NCBI GenBank assembly: GCA_963169195.1
Contig: CAUJDN010000089.1
Span: forward strand, 1-34,753
Direction of reading: 5' to 3'
DNA length: 34,753 bases
Origin: Acidobacteriota bacterium
Lineage (GTDB): Bacteria > Acidobacteriota > Vicinamibacteria > Vicinamibacterales > UBA2999
The notes beneath the pieces are model-generated. The model ran no database searches, was not told the origin of the DNA, and worked only from the letters and a program-made list of their open reading frames with translations. Both the position numbers and the translations under genes were made by a program. This document shows positions 1-7,280 of this stretch, one piece after another (position 1 is the stretch's first letter; each line of letters begins with the position of its first letter).

Positions 1-206
1 CGGTAGGTGCCGTCCGCGCCGGTGACCTGCACCTGCGGCTGGATGAGCGCCGGTCCGCTGGCGGTGACGGTCACGCCCGGGAGCACGGCGCCGGTGTCGT
101 CCGTGACGGTGCCGTTGATGCGGCCACGGAACTCCTGCGCCCTGGCAGGCAGCGCCCACACCAGGGTCAAGCACAGGCAGAGCAGCCACGACTGTTTCAG
201 CCTCAT
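1..206 (-). CDS. TonB-dependent receptor, N-terminal fragment (runs off the left edge)
   Basis: Only the first 68 codons are present; the gene continues beyond base 1. The translation starts MRLKQSWLLCLCLTLVWALP and has a signal peptide (Lys/Arg n-region, Leu-rich core, ARAQ-type cleavage near residue 24). It continues into a beta-sandwich start with GTVTDDTGAVLPGVTV at about residues 32-47, followed by a QVQVTGADGTYR strand. This pattern is the carboxypeptidase-regulatory-like domain that heads large Oar-like TonB-dependent receptors, which are abundant in Acidobacteriota. The rest of the protein (plug and barrel) is not visible, so the receptor call rests on family knowledge; another secreted protein with this domain is possible. 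A GGAGGG ribosome site lies 8 nt before the ATG, and a promoter is visible upstream at 282-310. Confidence 0.72.
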   Translation of the reverse strand, partial: MRLKQSWLLCLCLTLVWALPARAQEFRGRINGTVTDDTGAVLPGVTVTASGPALIQPQVQVTGADGTY

Positions 207-281
207 TAGATGGTCCCTCCACGTAACGCAACACACTGCCGGGACAGGCCCCGGCGGTCAGCCCAGGCGACGAACCGCCGA

Positions 282-310
282 ATGGTAGTGACTGGACCAC
301 ACCTTTGCAA
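282..310 (-). promoter_or_regulatory. Sigma70-type promoter for the TonB receptor gene
   Basis: Read on the minus strand, TTGCAA (310-305) is followed after exactly 17 bp by TACCAT (287-282). Transcription would start near 275, giving a leader of about 70 nt ahead of the ATG at 206, consistent with the good Shine-Dalgarno there. Confidence 0.5.
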
Positions 311-537
311 GACTTTCGTCAGTGGTTGGGGGTGGTTCTTCGGACGGCCAGACCGTAGGCAGCAAACCGGGTACCGCAACGGACTCGAGGGAGGAGGGCT
401 TCCGACTGGCTGCGGACCGCGGATTCCGGCGCCTGGGCACAGGCCGCTCGGGTACGACCGAACGTTCGATCTACGAGCGTTTGGATTCGAACTCGGGCGT
501 TTGAACGCAGCGAAACCAGGCCCCGCACCGCACGCCG

Positions 538-550
538 TATACTGCTTCGC
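538..550 (+). promoter_or_regulatory. -10 element predicting a leaderless mRNA for the M20 peptidase
   Basis: TATACT at 538-543 is followed by 7 nt and then the ATG at 551. Transcription normally begins about 7 nt after the -10 box, so the mRNA would begin at or next to the start codon. No Shine-Dalgarno is visible. No convincing -35 is seen. Confidence 0.45.
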
Positions 551-1810
551 ATGGTGCTGACCGCCGCCTCGATTGCGATCGTGTTGAGCCTGGCCCTCGC
601 AGGCCCGGCTCCCGCCCAGGATGCCGCGCCGACCATCGGCCCCCGCCTCCGGCAGGACACCGCCATCGAGGCAGCCCTCGAGGCGATTCGCGCCGACGAG
701 CCGCGCACGCTGCAGGACCAGGCCCGCATCTGCGAGGTGGAGGCGCCGCCCTTCAAGGAGATGAAGCGCGGCGAGCTGTACGCGCAGCTGTTGCGCGAAG
801 CCGGCCTCACCAACGTCCGCACCGACAAGGAAGGCAATGTCCTCGGCGAGTTGATCGGCGCCCAGCCGCGGCCGCACCTCGTCTTCGCCGCCCACCTCGA
901 CACGGTGTTCCCGGAGGGGACCGACGTGCGCGTGACGCGCGAGGGTACCGTGATGCGCGGGCCCGGCATCGGGGACGACTGCCGCGGCCTGGCCGTGGTG
1001 CTCGCCGTCGCACGGACGATGGTGACGCAGGGCATCAAGGTGCCGGGCACCATCACCTTCGTCGGTAACGTCGGCGAGGAGGGGCTGGGTGACCTGCGAG
1101 GCGTGAAGTATCTCTTCCACGAGAGCATGAAAGGCCGCATCGACCGCTTCGTGTCGGTGGACGGTACGGGCTACGGCATCACGCACATCGCCGTCGGCAG
1201 CCTCCGCTACCGCGTGACGTTCAAGGGGCCGGGCGGGCACAGCTATGGTGCGTTCGGCCGGTCCAACCCCCTCCACGCACTGGGCCGTGCCGTGGAGACC
1301 ATCTCGGACTTCGAGGTGCCGCTCGATCCGAAGACGACGTTCAATGTCGGGCGCATCGGCGGGGGGACCTCGGTGAACTCGATCCCGTTCGACGCGTGGA
1401 TGGAAGTCGACATGCGATCGGCCGACGCCTCCGCCCTCCAGTTGCTGGACACGAAGTTCCACAAGGCCGTGGACGACGCCGTGCGGGCCGAGGACGCGCG
1501 ATGGAATCAGCGCATGCTGAGCGTGGACAAGGCCCTGGTCGGCAACCGGCCCGCCGGCCGCACGGCCGCCGAGGCGCCCATCGTCCGCGCGGCGGTGTCG
1601 GTGACCGAGGCCCTGGGCCTGCCCGTGTCGCTCGACGAGGGCTCCACGGATTCGAACCTGCCGATGAGCCTGGGCATCCCCGCCATCACCATCGACGGCG
1701 GCGGCCGCGGGCGCGACGCGCATGCGCTGACCGAGTCGTTCGACTCCACCGACTCGTGGAAGGGCACCCAGCGGGCCCTCCTGCTCGCCATTGCCCTCGC
1801 GCAGCCCTGA
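551..1810 (+). CDS. Exported M20-family zinc metallopeptidase (peptidase T / ArgE-DapE type)
   Basis: A 419-residue protein with a signal peptide (about 1-22, APAQ cleavage) that should act outside the cytoplasm. The M20 di-zinc site is readable: HLD at 115-117 (His115 ligand, Asp117 catalytic), GDD at 141-143 (bridging Asp), GEE at 175-177 (catalytic Glu and ligand) and a C-terminal His391 in RDAHALTE. GPGGHSYG at 227-234 marks the lid/dimerisation domain, whose His230 normally completes the partner active site. The family hydrolyses di/tripeptides or N-acyl amino acids; the substrate cannot be read from sequence. It is divergent from a TonB receptor gene, which may suggest a peptide-uptake theme. 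The ATG at 551 is preferred because the signal peptide begins there and a -10 box sits directly in front. Confidence 0.87.
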   Translation: MVLTAASIAIVLSLALAGPAPAQDAAPTIGPRLRQDTAIEAALEAIRADEPRTLQDQARICEVEAPPFKEMKRGELYAQLLREAGLTNVRTDKEGNVLGELIGAQPRPHLVFAAHLDTVFPEGTDVRVTREGTVMRGPGIGDDCRGLAVVLAVARTMVTQGIKVPGTITFVGNVGEEGLGDLRGVKYLFHESMKGRIDRFVSVDGTGYGITHIAVGSLRYRVTFKGPGGHSYGAFGRSNPLHALGRAVETISDFEVPLDPKTTFNVGRIGGGTSVNSIPFDAWMEVDMRSADASALQLLDTKFHKAVDDAVRAEDARWNQRMLSVDKALVGNRPAGRTAAEAPIVRAAVSVTEALGLPVSLDEGSTDSNLPMSLGIPAITIDGGGRGRDAHALTESFDSTDSWKGTQRALLLAIALAQP

Positions 1811-1843
1811 GGGGGAGGGCAAGCCCCCAGGGACCCCGGGATC

Positions 1844-2404
1844 TCAAGATCTCGAGCCCTCGCCGTTCCTCAGCTCACGGAAGCGTGCGAGTTCTCGGTC
1901 GCGCTGGGCGCGCATCGCGTGGTCGGCGCGCGCCATCCACAACAGAAAGGCCCCGTGCGGGATCGCGAGCAGGACCATCTCGACGGGCACCGGGCCGGGG
2001 ACCCAGATGGTGAAGGTGTTGACCAGCGTGGCGAGGCCCAGGACCGGGACGAACAGCGGATGGCCGGCCGCGCCCGGCACGGCGGCGCCAAAGGCCATCG
2101 CCGTACGCTCCCAGGCAGGTGCCGCCAGTGTCTGGCCGCGCTCACGCCCTTCCTCGTGAAACACCTGCAGGTAGCGCCCGATGCGCTCGGCGCCGACGTG
2201 CAGCGGGCGAATGACTTCGAACGTGGCGATCAGTACAAGCAGCGGGACCACGGCCGCCAGCGGGGAGGGGAGCCAGGCCAGCGTGGCGACGAGTACCAGG
2301 GCCCAGGCCGAGACGCCGGCCAGGGCCAGCGTGGCGCGCAGGTGCCCTCGGGCCGCCACGGCATCGCGCAGCGAGCGGTATTCCTGGGAATCAAGCTCAG
2401 CCAT
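1844..2404 (-). CDS. Hypothetical membrane protein, four predicted TM segments
   Basis: A 186-residue protein I do not recognise. It shows two helical hairpins: hydrophobic segments at about 24-45 and 48-65, then 117-136 and 140-159. They are separated by a hydrophilic loop (66-115) containing a charged HEEGRERG stretch. The C-terminal tail (160-186) is highly charged and probably cytoplasmic, with RAQRDRELARFRELRN resembling an amphipathic helix. The layout loosely recalls 2TM or DUF-type inner-membrane proteins, but no catalytic motif is apparent. AAAGGG about 7 nt before the ATG can serve as ribosome site. It is convergent with the M20 peptidase (33 bp apart) and divergent from the carboxypeptidase gene, with which it shares the 152 bp region 2405-2556. 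Confidence 0.68.
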   Translation of the reverse strand: MAELDSQEYRSLRDAVAARGHLRATLALAGVSAWALVLVATLAWLPSPLAAVVPLLVLIATFEVIRPLHVGAERIGRYLQVFHEEGRERGQTLAAPAWERTAMAFGAAVPGAAGHPLFVPVLGLATLVNTFTIWVPGPVPVEMVLLAIPHGAFLLWMARADHAMRAQRDRELARFRELRNGEGSRS

Positions 2405-2452
2405 TGTCAGCCCTTTCTATCTCAATGCCCCTAAACGTCACGGCACGTTAAA

Positions 2453-2488
2453 GATAGCGCTTGCACGCTATCGGGACTCTGCTAGAAT
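2453..2488 (+). promoter_or_regulatory. Extended -10 promoter of dacA with a palindrome over the -35 box
   Basis: TTGCAC (2461-2466), 16 bp, then TGC-TAGAAT (-10 at 2483-2488 with an extended TGn). A perfect inverted repeat GATAGCG-6 bp-CGCTATC spans 2453-2472 and covers the -35 box, an operator-like placement. A second, weaker repeat AACGT-6 bp-ACGTT lies at 2434-2449 with the same 6 bp spacer. Because transcription should start near 2495, the in-frame TTG at 2461 cannot be the start codon. Confidence 0.55.
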
Positions 2489-2556
2489 GCCGAAAACTTC
2501 AGCGAGCGGACTCCCTCGGTGTCGGGATCCCCTTATCCGTGTTTCGCAGAGGCGTG

Positions 2557-3618
2557 ATGGTGCGGAGAGGTTTCAGCCAGCGTACCCGTGTGGCCGCCAT
2601 TGTGATCGCCCTGGTCGGGCTTCTGAGCCCGTCCACGATCCAGGCCCAGACGCAGAAGGCCACGGGCACGACGGCCAAGAAGGCGACCCCGACCCGTGCC
2701 ACGCCCAGGAAAGCCTACACGGCCAATGCTGCCCGCGCCCGTCGCGCCCGCCTGGCCCGTGCCCGCGCCGCCGCCCGCGCCCGAGAGGCGCGCGAAGCCC
2801 AGACACCCCGGTTCCGCGTGGACGAGTTCGGCCAGCAAGTGCCCGACGTGCGGGCCGAGGCCGCCATCATCTACAACCCGACGACGCGTGAAGTGCTCTA
2901 TTCGTCGAATGCCGAAACCGAGCGGTCCATCGCCAGCATCACGAAAGTGATGACGGCGCTGGTGGTGCTCGAGAGCGGCCTGGACCTTTCCGCGCCGGTC
3001 ACCGTGGTCCGGGGCGACGTGTACCGTGCGTCCACCACCTACCTGCGCGCCGGGTACAAGGTCACTGGCGAGGATCTGTTGAACCTCCTGCTGGTGGGAT
3101 CGGACAACGCCGCCGCCCGCGCCCTGGCGCGCGTGTCGCCCTACGGGGCCGAGGGCTTCATCGACCGCATGAACGAGAAGGCCCTGGAACTGGGCCTCAC
3201 GAGCACGCACTACGCGGACCCGTCGGGCCTGCTGGCCGACAACATCTCCTCGGCGCTCGACATGGCGCAACTCATCGCCTACGCCGCGGCCGACGAGCGC
3301 ATCGGCGGTGTCATGCGCAAGACGTCGTACACGACGCAGACGGGCAAGCGCACCATCACCGCGAACAGCACGAACCAGCTCGTGAAGACGGGGGACATCG
3401 ACGTGCTCGGCGGCAAGACCGGGTTCATCAGCCGCTCCGGTTACTGCCTGGCGTCGCTGCTGCGGCTCCCGCAGACGGGGCAGCAGGTGGCGGTGGTGGT
3501 GCTCGGCGCCAAGTCGAACGCCAGCCGCTTCTGGGAGACGCGCCACCTGTTCAACTGGCTCGCCACCCGCACCAAGGCGCTCGTCGGCACCAGCGACGGC
3601 CAGCCGCAGGAGCAGTAG
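2557..3618 (+). CDS. dacA: D-alanyl-D-alanine carboxypeptidase / endopeptidase (PBP5/PBP7 class, S11)
   Basis: A 353-residue penicillin-binding serine hydrolase that trims or cleaves peptidoglycan stem peptides in the periplasm. The three class motifs are present: SITK at 127-130 (nucleophile Ser127, Lys130), SDN at 182-184 and KTG at 287-289. A signal peptide occupies about 1-30 (AQA/Q cleavage). Between it and the enzyme lies an odd Lys/Arg/Ala-rich segment at about 31-85 with almost no acidic residues before 77. The C-terminal beta-rich domain of PBP5 is absent, so the length and shape fit PBP7/EndA-like enzymes. The ATG at 2557 was chosen because the promoter at 2461-2488 excludes upstream starts; GTG at 2554 is an alternative. 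The ribosome site (AGAGG) is weak. Confidence 0.85.
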   Translation: MVRRGFSQRTRVAAIVIALVGLLSPSTIQAQTQKATGTTAKKATPTRATPRKAYTANAARARRARLARARAAARAREAREAQTPRFRVDEFGQQVPDVRAEAAIIYNPTTREVLYSSNAETERSIASITKVMTALVVLESGLDLSAPVTVVRGDVYRASTTYLRAGYKVTGEDLLNLLLVGSDNAAARALARVSPYGAEGFIDRMNEKALELGLTSTHYADPSGLLADNISSALDMAQLIAYAAADERIGGVMRKTSYTTQTGKRTITANSTNQLVKTGDIDVLGGKTGFISRSGYCLASLLRLPQTGQQVAVVVLGAKSNASRFWETRHLFNWLATRTKALVGTSDGQPQEQ

Positions 3619-3639
3619 CCCGCTCGCGCGCGCCGGCGC

Positions 3640-4467
3640 TCATCGCCCCTGCATCATCGCCGCGTCGAGCGGCAGTGTCGCCACGGGATCGTAGAAGGGC
3701 AGCAGGGCCCTGCCCGCGGCCTGGCTGTCGAGCGCCTTCAAGTACCGCCCACACGCCCGGCACTCCGTCACGCGATACACCCGATCGGCCGTCGCGAACG
3801 TCCGCAGCTGCGAAAGGTCCGTGCAGCCGCAGTAGGGGCATCCGCCATCGAAGGGCCACCGGGCATGGCACCGCCCGCACAGCAGGTGCCGTTCACCGGA
3901 CGGCGTGATCACCGCGAACTCGGGCTCCGCCGCGCACACCGGGCACTTCCCGCGCCGCCACTCGTCGAGGGACACGCGCCGGGTGACGACCTCGGCCGTC
4001 CGGATGAGGAACGGCTTCAGCGACCACTGCAGCACCTCGGGCCACATCCCCTCCGGATCGTCGTCCGCCGCGGTCGGCGCCTGGTCGTACCAGGCCCGCG
4101 CGCGGTCCGGAAGGCCGGCCTCCCGTCCCACCGCGTGCAGGCGCTGTGAGGCGGCCTGATCCACCAGATCCATCCGGCGGAGCACGTCGGTGACCTGCCG
4201 GATCAGCAGGCGCACCTCGGACCAGTCGATGGCGAACTCGCCGAACGAGGCGAGCGGCACGCCGCGGAGCAGCCGCGTTCGCAACAGATCGTCCGGCACA
4301 TCGAGCGACGGCGTCGCGATACGCGCCTCCACGCGGCGCACCGTGGCCACCAGTTCGGCGTGCAGTGCGGCGGCGCCGGCCAGGTCCGGCTGGCGTGTCG
4401 CCAGCGCGCGGAGCTCGACGATGTCCCGCGGGGCGGGGCGTTCGCGGGACGGGGGACGGGGCGGCAT
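3640..4467 (-). CDS. fdhE: FdhE-family formate dehydrogenase accessory protein
   Basis: A 275-residue protein with the FdhE layout: a helical N-terminal half, then a rubredoxin-like C-terminal half with four CxxC pairs. The pairs are Cys175/178 (CPVC), 197/200 (CGRC), 210/213 (CPYC, with an extra Cys215) and 236/239 (CRAC). In the family these bind iron and help activate or quality-control Tat-exported formate dehydrogenase. No formate dehydrogenase gene lies nearby, so the partner must be encoded elsewhere or the protein has another redox client. The frame is open for another 59 codons upstream across the glgA start. I chose ATG 4467 (MPPRPPSRER) because a GATAAT -10 box ends 6 nt before it and because upstream residues would overlap glgA. 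Convergent with dacA, 21 bp apart. Confidence 0.85.
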   Translation of the reverse strand: MPPRPPSRERPAPRDIVELRALATRQPDLAGAAALHAELVATVRRVEARIATPSLDVPDDLLRTRLLRGVPLASFGEFAIDWSEVRLLIRQVTDVLRRMDLVDQAASQRLHAVGREAGLPDRARAWYDQAPTAADDDPEGMWPEVLQWSLKPFLIRTAEVVTRRVSLDEWRRGKCPVCAAEPEFAVITPSGERHLLCGRCHARWPFDGGCPYCGCTDLSQLRTFATADRVYRVTECRACGRYLKALDSQAAGRALLPFYDPVATLPLDAAMMQGR

Positions 4468-4473
4468 GCAGGG

Positions 4474-4492
4474 ATTATCCACCGTGTAAGCT
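4474..4492. promoter_or_regulatory. Back-to-back -10 boxes for fdhE (minus) and glgA (plus)
   Basis: Only 31 bp separate the two start codons. On the minus strand GATAAT (4479-4474) ends 6 nt before the fdhE ATG. On the plus strand TAAGCT (4487-4492) ends 6 nt before the glgA GTG. Neither gene has a Shine-Dalgarno. Both mRNAs are predicted to be leaderless, and any -35 element would have to sit inside the opposite gene. Confidence 0.5.
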
Positions 4493-4498
4493 GTAGCC

Positions 4499-5989
4499 GT
4501 GCCGCCGCGTGCCCCGAAATCCCTCCGCATCCTGATGATCGCCTCCGAGGCGTATCCCCATTCCAAGACGGGGGGCCTGGCCGACGTGGCCGCGGCGCTG
4601 CCCCGGGCGCTCGGCCGGCTCGGACACGAGGTGACGCTCATCACGCCGCGCTATCGAGGCGTGACGGCCGCACCCGTCGTGGACGCCGCGCGCATCGAGG
4701 TGGCGGGGACGTGGTTCGACGTCGTGTTCGGGGAGGCCTCGCTCGGGCCGGGGGCCCGGGTGCTGTTCCTCGACTGCCCGCCGCTCTTCGATCGGCCCGG
4801 CATCTACAACGAGGACGGCGTGGACTACGGCGACAACGCCGTGCGCTTCGCGCTGCTCTCCGCGGCCGCGATCGACTGGATGTCGAGGCAGCCGGCGCCG
4901 GTTCACGTCGTGCACGGGCACGACTGGCAGGCGGGCCTGGCACCCGTCTACCTGAAGGACCGCCTCGGCGGCGGGCGCCCGGCGACGGTGTTCACCATCC
5001 ACAACCTCGCCTACCAGGGCATCGTCGACAAGGCGTGGGTGCCGCGGCTCGGCCTGCGCTGGGAGGACTTCACGCTCGACGGCTTCGAGTTCTACGACCG
5101 GCTCAGCTTCCTGAAGGCGGGCGTGAACGTCGCGGACGCGGTCACGACGGTGAGCCCGACCTATGCCGAGGAGATCCAGCGCCCCGAGTACGGCTACGGG
5201 TTCGATGGCGTGATGCGGGCCCGGCGTGACCACCTCACGGGCATCCTGAACGGCATCGACACCGACGAATGGGATCCGCGGCGCGATCCGCACCTGCCTC
5301 AACCCTACGATCGGGACGATCTGGGCGGAAAGGCCGCCGCCAAGCGCATGCTGCTCGGGACCTACCGGCTCCCCATGGACGAGGAAGCGATGGCACGGCC
5401 GCTGGTCGGCATGGTGTCGCGCATGGTCGATCAGAAGGGCCTCGATCTCATCGCGGCGATCGCCGGAGAACTGCCGTACATGGATGCCACGTTCACGGTG
5501 CTCGGCACCGGCGAACCGCGCTACCAGGAGATGTGGCGTGGCCTGGCGGCGCGGTGGCCCAATCGCGTGTCGGTCCACATCGGCTACGACGAGCGCCGCG
5601 CTCACCTCATCGAGGCCGGCGCCGACATCTTCATGATGCCGTCGCGCTACGAGCCGTGCGGGCTGAACCAGATGTACAGCCTCCGCTACGGCACGGTGCC
5701 GGTGGTGCGCGCCGTGGGCGGCCTCGTGGACACGGTGAGGCCCTTCAACCCGCGCAACGGGCAGGGGACGGGGTTCCTGTTCTCCGACTACGCGCCGGAC
5801 GCCCTGCGCGCGACGCTCCAGACGGCCATCGCGATGTGCCGCGGCAACCGCAAGGCGTGGACCCGGCTGCAGAAGAACGGGATGCGGAAAGACTTCTCCT
5901 GGGCCCGGTCGGCGGGTGAGTACGTCAAGGTGTATAAAAGAGTGATGGCCAGCCGGCAGGGACGCCCTGCAGGGGGCCGCGGCATCTAA
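4499..5989 (+). CDS. glgA: Glycogen synthase (ADP-glucose type, GT5)
   Basis: A 496-residue enzyme that adds glucose from ADP-glucose to the non-reducing end of an alpha-1,4-glucan in the cytoplasm. The N-terminal Rossmann domain opens with ILMIASEAYPHSKTGGLADV. Its KTGGL (23-27) is the GT5 glycine loop, whose Lys contacts the nucleotide-sugar phosphate. The C-terminal domain carries the retaining-GT active-site segment EPCGLNQMYSLRYGTVPVV beginning at Glu385, and MMPSRYEP just before it. Length is typical for bacterial GlgA (about 480-500). The start is GTG with a -10-like TAAGCT immediately upstream; the first internal ATG would delete part of the first strand. No glgC or glgB accompanies it. 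trxA follows after 15 bp. Confidence 0.93.
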   Translation: MPPRAPKSLRILMIASEAYPHSKTGGLADVAAALPRALGRLGHEVTLITPRYRGVTAAPVVDAARIEVAGTWFDVVFGEASLGPGARVLFLDCPPLFDRPGIYNEDGVDYGDNAVRFALLSAAAIDWMSRQPAPVHVVHGHDWQAGLAPVYLKDRLGGGRPATVFTIHNLAYQGIVDKAWVPRLGLRWEDFTLDGFEFYDRLSFLKAGVNVADAVTTVSPTYAEEIQRPEYGYGFDGVMRARRDHLTGILNGIDTDEWDPRRDPHLPQPYDRDDLGGKAAAKRMLLGTYRLPMDEEAMARPLVGMVSRMVDQKGLDLIAAIAGELPYMDATFTVLGTGEPRYQEMWRGLAARWPNRVSVHIGYDERRAHLIEAGADIFMMPSRYEPCGLNQMYSLRYGTVPVVRAVGGLVDTVRPFNPRNGQGTGFLFSDYAPDALRATLQTAIAMCRGNRKAWTRLQKNGMRKDFSWARSAGEYVKVYKRVMASRQGRPAGGRGI

Positions 5990-6004
5990 CGCGATAGAGG
6001 ACTT

Positions 6005-6331
6005 ATGGCTTCTGACAAGGTGAAGACGGTCACGGACGCGGATTTCGGCGACTCGGTGAAGAACGGCCTGGTGCTCGTGGATTTCTGGGCCGAATGGTGC
6101 GCGCCCTGCCGGCGTCTGGAACCGACGGTGAACCAGCTGGCCGAGGAGTACGATGGCCGCCTGACCGTGGCGAAGATGAACGTGGACGAGAATCCCGCGA
6201 CGCCGCCCAATTTCATGATCCGCGGCATCCCCACGCTCCTGCTGTTCAAGGACGGCGACCTCAAGGAAACCGTGGTCGGCATGGCCGAGAAGGCGGAGCT
6301 GGCGCGGATGATCGACAAGCACCTCTCGTAG
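6005..6331 (+). CDS. trxA: Thioredoxin with a CAPC active site
   Basis: A 108-residue cytoplasmic thioredoxin. VDFWAEWCAPCRRLEP at 25-40 holds redox Cys32 and Cys35; the cis-proline is Pro76 in RGIPTLLLF, and Asp26 is the usual buried acid. The motif is WCAPC rather than the usual WCGPC, which in related proteins can shift redox potential and reactivity. Gene order with trxB 7 nt downstream strongly implies that TrxB reduces it. AGAGG about 4 nt before the ATG is the ribosome site. It sits in the same direction as glgA, 15 bp after it, so cotranscription is possible. Confidence 0.93.
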   Translation: MASDKVKTVTDADFGDSVKNGLVLVDFWAEWCAPCRRLEPTVNQLAEEYDGRLTVAKMNVDENPATPPNFMIRGIPTLLLFKDGDLKETVVGMAEKAELARMIDKHLS

Positions 6332-6338
6332 CCTGATC

Positions 6339-7271
6339 ATGACCACCGACCGGCAGGTCATCATCATCGGGTCCGGCCCGGCCGGGCTCACGGCGGCGCT
6401 CTATGCGGCGCGCGCGAACCTCTCGCCCCTGGTCATCGAGGGCTTCGAGGCCGGCGGCCAGCTGATGCTCACCACCATGGTGGAGAACTGGCCCGGCTTC
6501 CGGGACGGCATCCTGGGTCCGGACCTGATGGCGGCGCTTCGCGCCCAGGCCGCGCGCTTCGGCGCGGAGATCATCCAGGGTGACGTCACGTCCGTGGACC
6601 TGTCGAATCGGCCGTTCAGGGTGCAGGTCGGCGACAAGGCCTGCACGGCCCAGACGCTCATCATCGCCACGGGCGCGTCGGCGAAATGGCTCGAGCTCGG
6701 CGTGGACAAGAAGCTGTCGGGACGCGGGGTCTCCACCTGCGCGACCTGCGACGGCTTCTTCTTCAAGGGCCGGCCGGTCGCGGTGGTGGGCGGCGGGGAC
6801 ACCGCCCTCGAGGAGGCCATCTACCTGTCCAAGCTGGCCACGCACGTCACCGTCATCCATCGCCGGGACACGCTGCGGGCCTCGAAGGTGATGCAGGACA
6901 AGGCGATGGCCACGCCGAACATCGCCTTTGTCTGGAACACGGAGGTCGTGGACATCAAGGATCCCGACAAGGGCGAGGTCACCTCGCTGGTGCTCCGGAA
7001 CAACCAGACGGGAGAGACGAGCGCGCTGGCCGTGGACGGCGTCTTCATCGCCATCGGCCACACGCCGAACACGTCGCTGGTCAAGGGGCAGGTCGCGCTC
7101 CTGGACAACGGCTACATCAAGACCGAGAAGGGCTCGCGGACCAGCGTGCCCGGCGTCTTCGCCGCAGGCGACGTGCAGGATCCCGTCTATCGTCAGGCCG
7201 TCACCGCGGCCGGCTCCGGGTGCATGGCCGCCATCGACGCCGAGCGCTTTCTGGCAGGCACGGGACACTGA
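6339..7271 (+). CDS. trxB: Thioredoxin-disulfide reductase (NADPH, FAD)
   Basis: A 310-residue low-molecular-weight thioredoxin reductase. The FAD dinucleotide fold appears at GSGPAGLTAALYAARA (11-26), the redox disulfide at CATCDG (Cys134/Cys137), and the NADPH-binding loop at GGGDTALEEA (151-160) followed by HRRD (174-177), whose arginines favour NADPH. The C-terminal FAD motif GVFAAGDVQD is also present. It moves electrons from NADPH to TrxA, encoded 7 nt upstream. Length and domain order are normal. It is convergent with mnmA with only 9 bp between the stop codons, so there is no room for a separate intergenic terminator. Confidence 0.95.
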   Translation: MTTDRQVIIIGSGPAGLTAALYAARANLSPLVIEGFEAGGQLMLTTMVENWPGFRDGILGPDLMAALRAQAARFGAEIIQGDVTSVDLSNRPFRVQVGDKACTAQTLIIATGASAKWLELGVDKKLSGRGVSTCATCDGFFFKGRPVAVVGGGDTALEEAIYLSKLATHVTVIHRRDTLRASKVMQDKAMATPNIAFVWNTEVVDIKDPDKGEVTSLVLRNNQTGETSALAVDGVFIAIGHTPNTSLVKGQVALLDNGYIKTEKGSRTSVPGVFAAGDVQDPVYRQAVTAAGSGCMAAIDAERFLAGTGH

Positions 7272-7280
7272 AGGACGGCC

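Larger units (their letters stand above)
207..550. other. Divergent intergenic region between the TonB receptor and the M20 peptidase
   Basis: This 344 bp stretch has no credible gene. It holds the receptor promoter (282-310) and the -10-like element of the peptidase gene (538-543). A perfect 10-bp palindrome CGAACGTTCG lies at 459-468, with related TTCGAA and GTTTGAACG motifs just downstream (to about 508). These could form a regulator site for the peptidase gene, but that is inference. Confidence 0.4.

Noticed and set aside
1811..1843. Possible terminator between the M20 peptidase and the membrane protein gene
   Set aside because: GGGC/GCCC pairing is visible just after the stop codon, but the stem is short and no T-tract follows on either strand.
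2461..2556. Upstream TTG extension of the carboxypeptidase gene
   Set aside because: A strong promoter (TTGCAC, 16 bp, TGC-TAGAAT) lies inside this segment, and the signal peptide begins only at 2557.
4468..4644. Upstream extension of fdhE by 59 codons
   Set aside because: It would run antisense through the start of glgA and lacks family similarity; a -10 box sits just upstream of the ATG at 4467.
4475..6391. 638-codon open frame on the minus strand across glgA and trxA
   Set aside because: It is antisense to two firmly identified genes, is rich in His/Arg/Gly/Ala as expected from reverse-frame GC-rich DNA, and has no recognisable domain. Similar long antisense frames at 206-1822, 9722-10921, 31113-33089 and 33056-34639 were rejected for the same reason.
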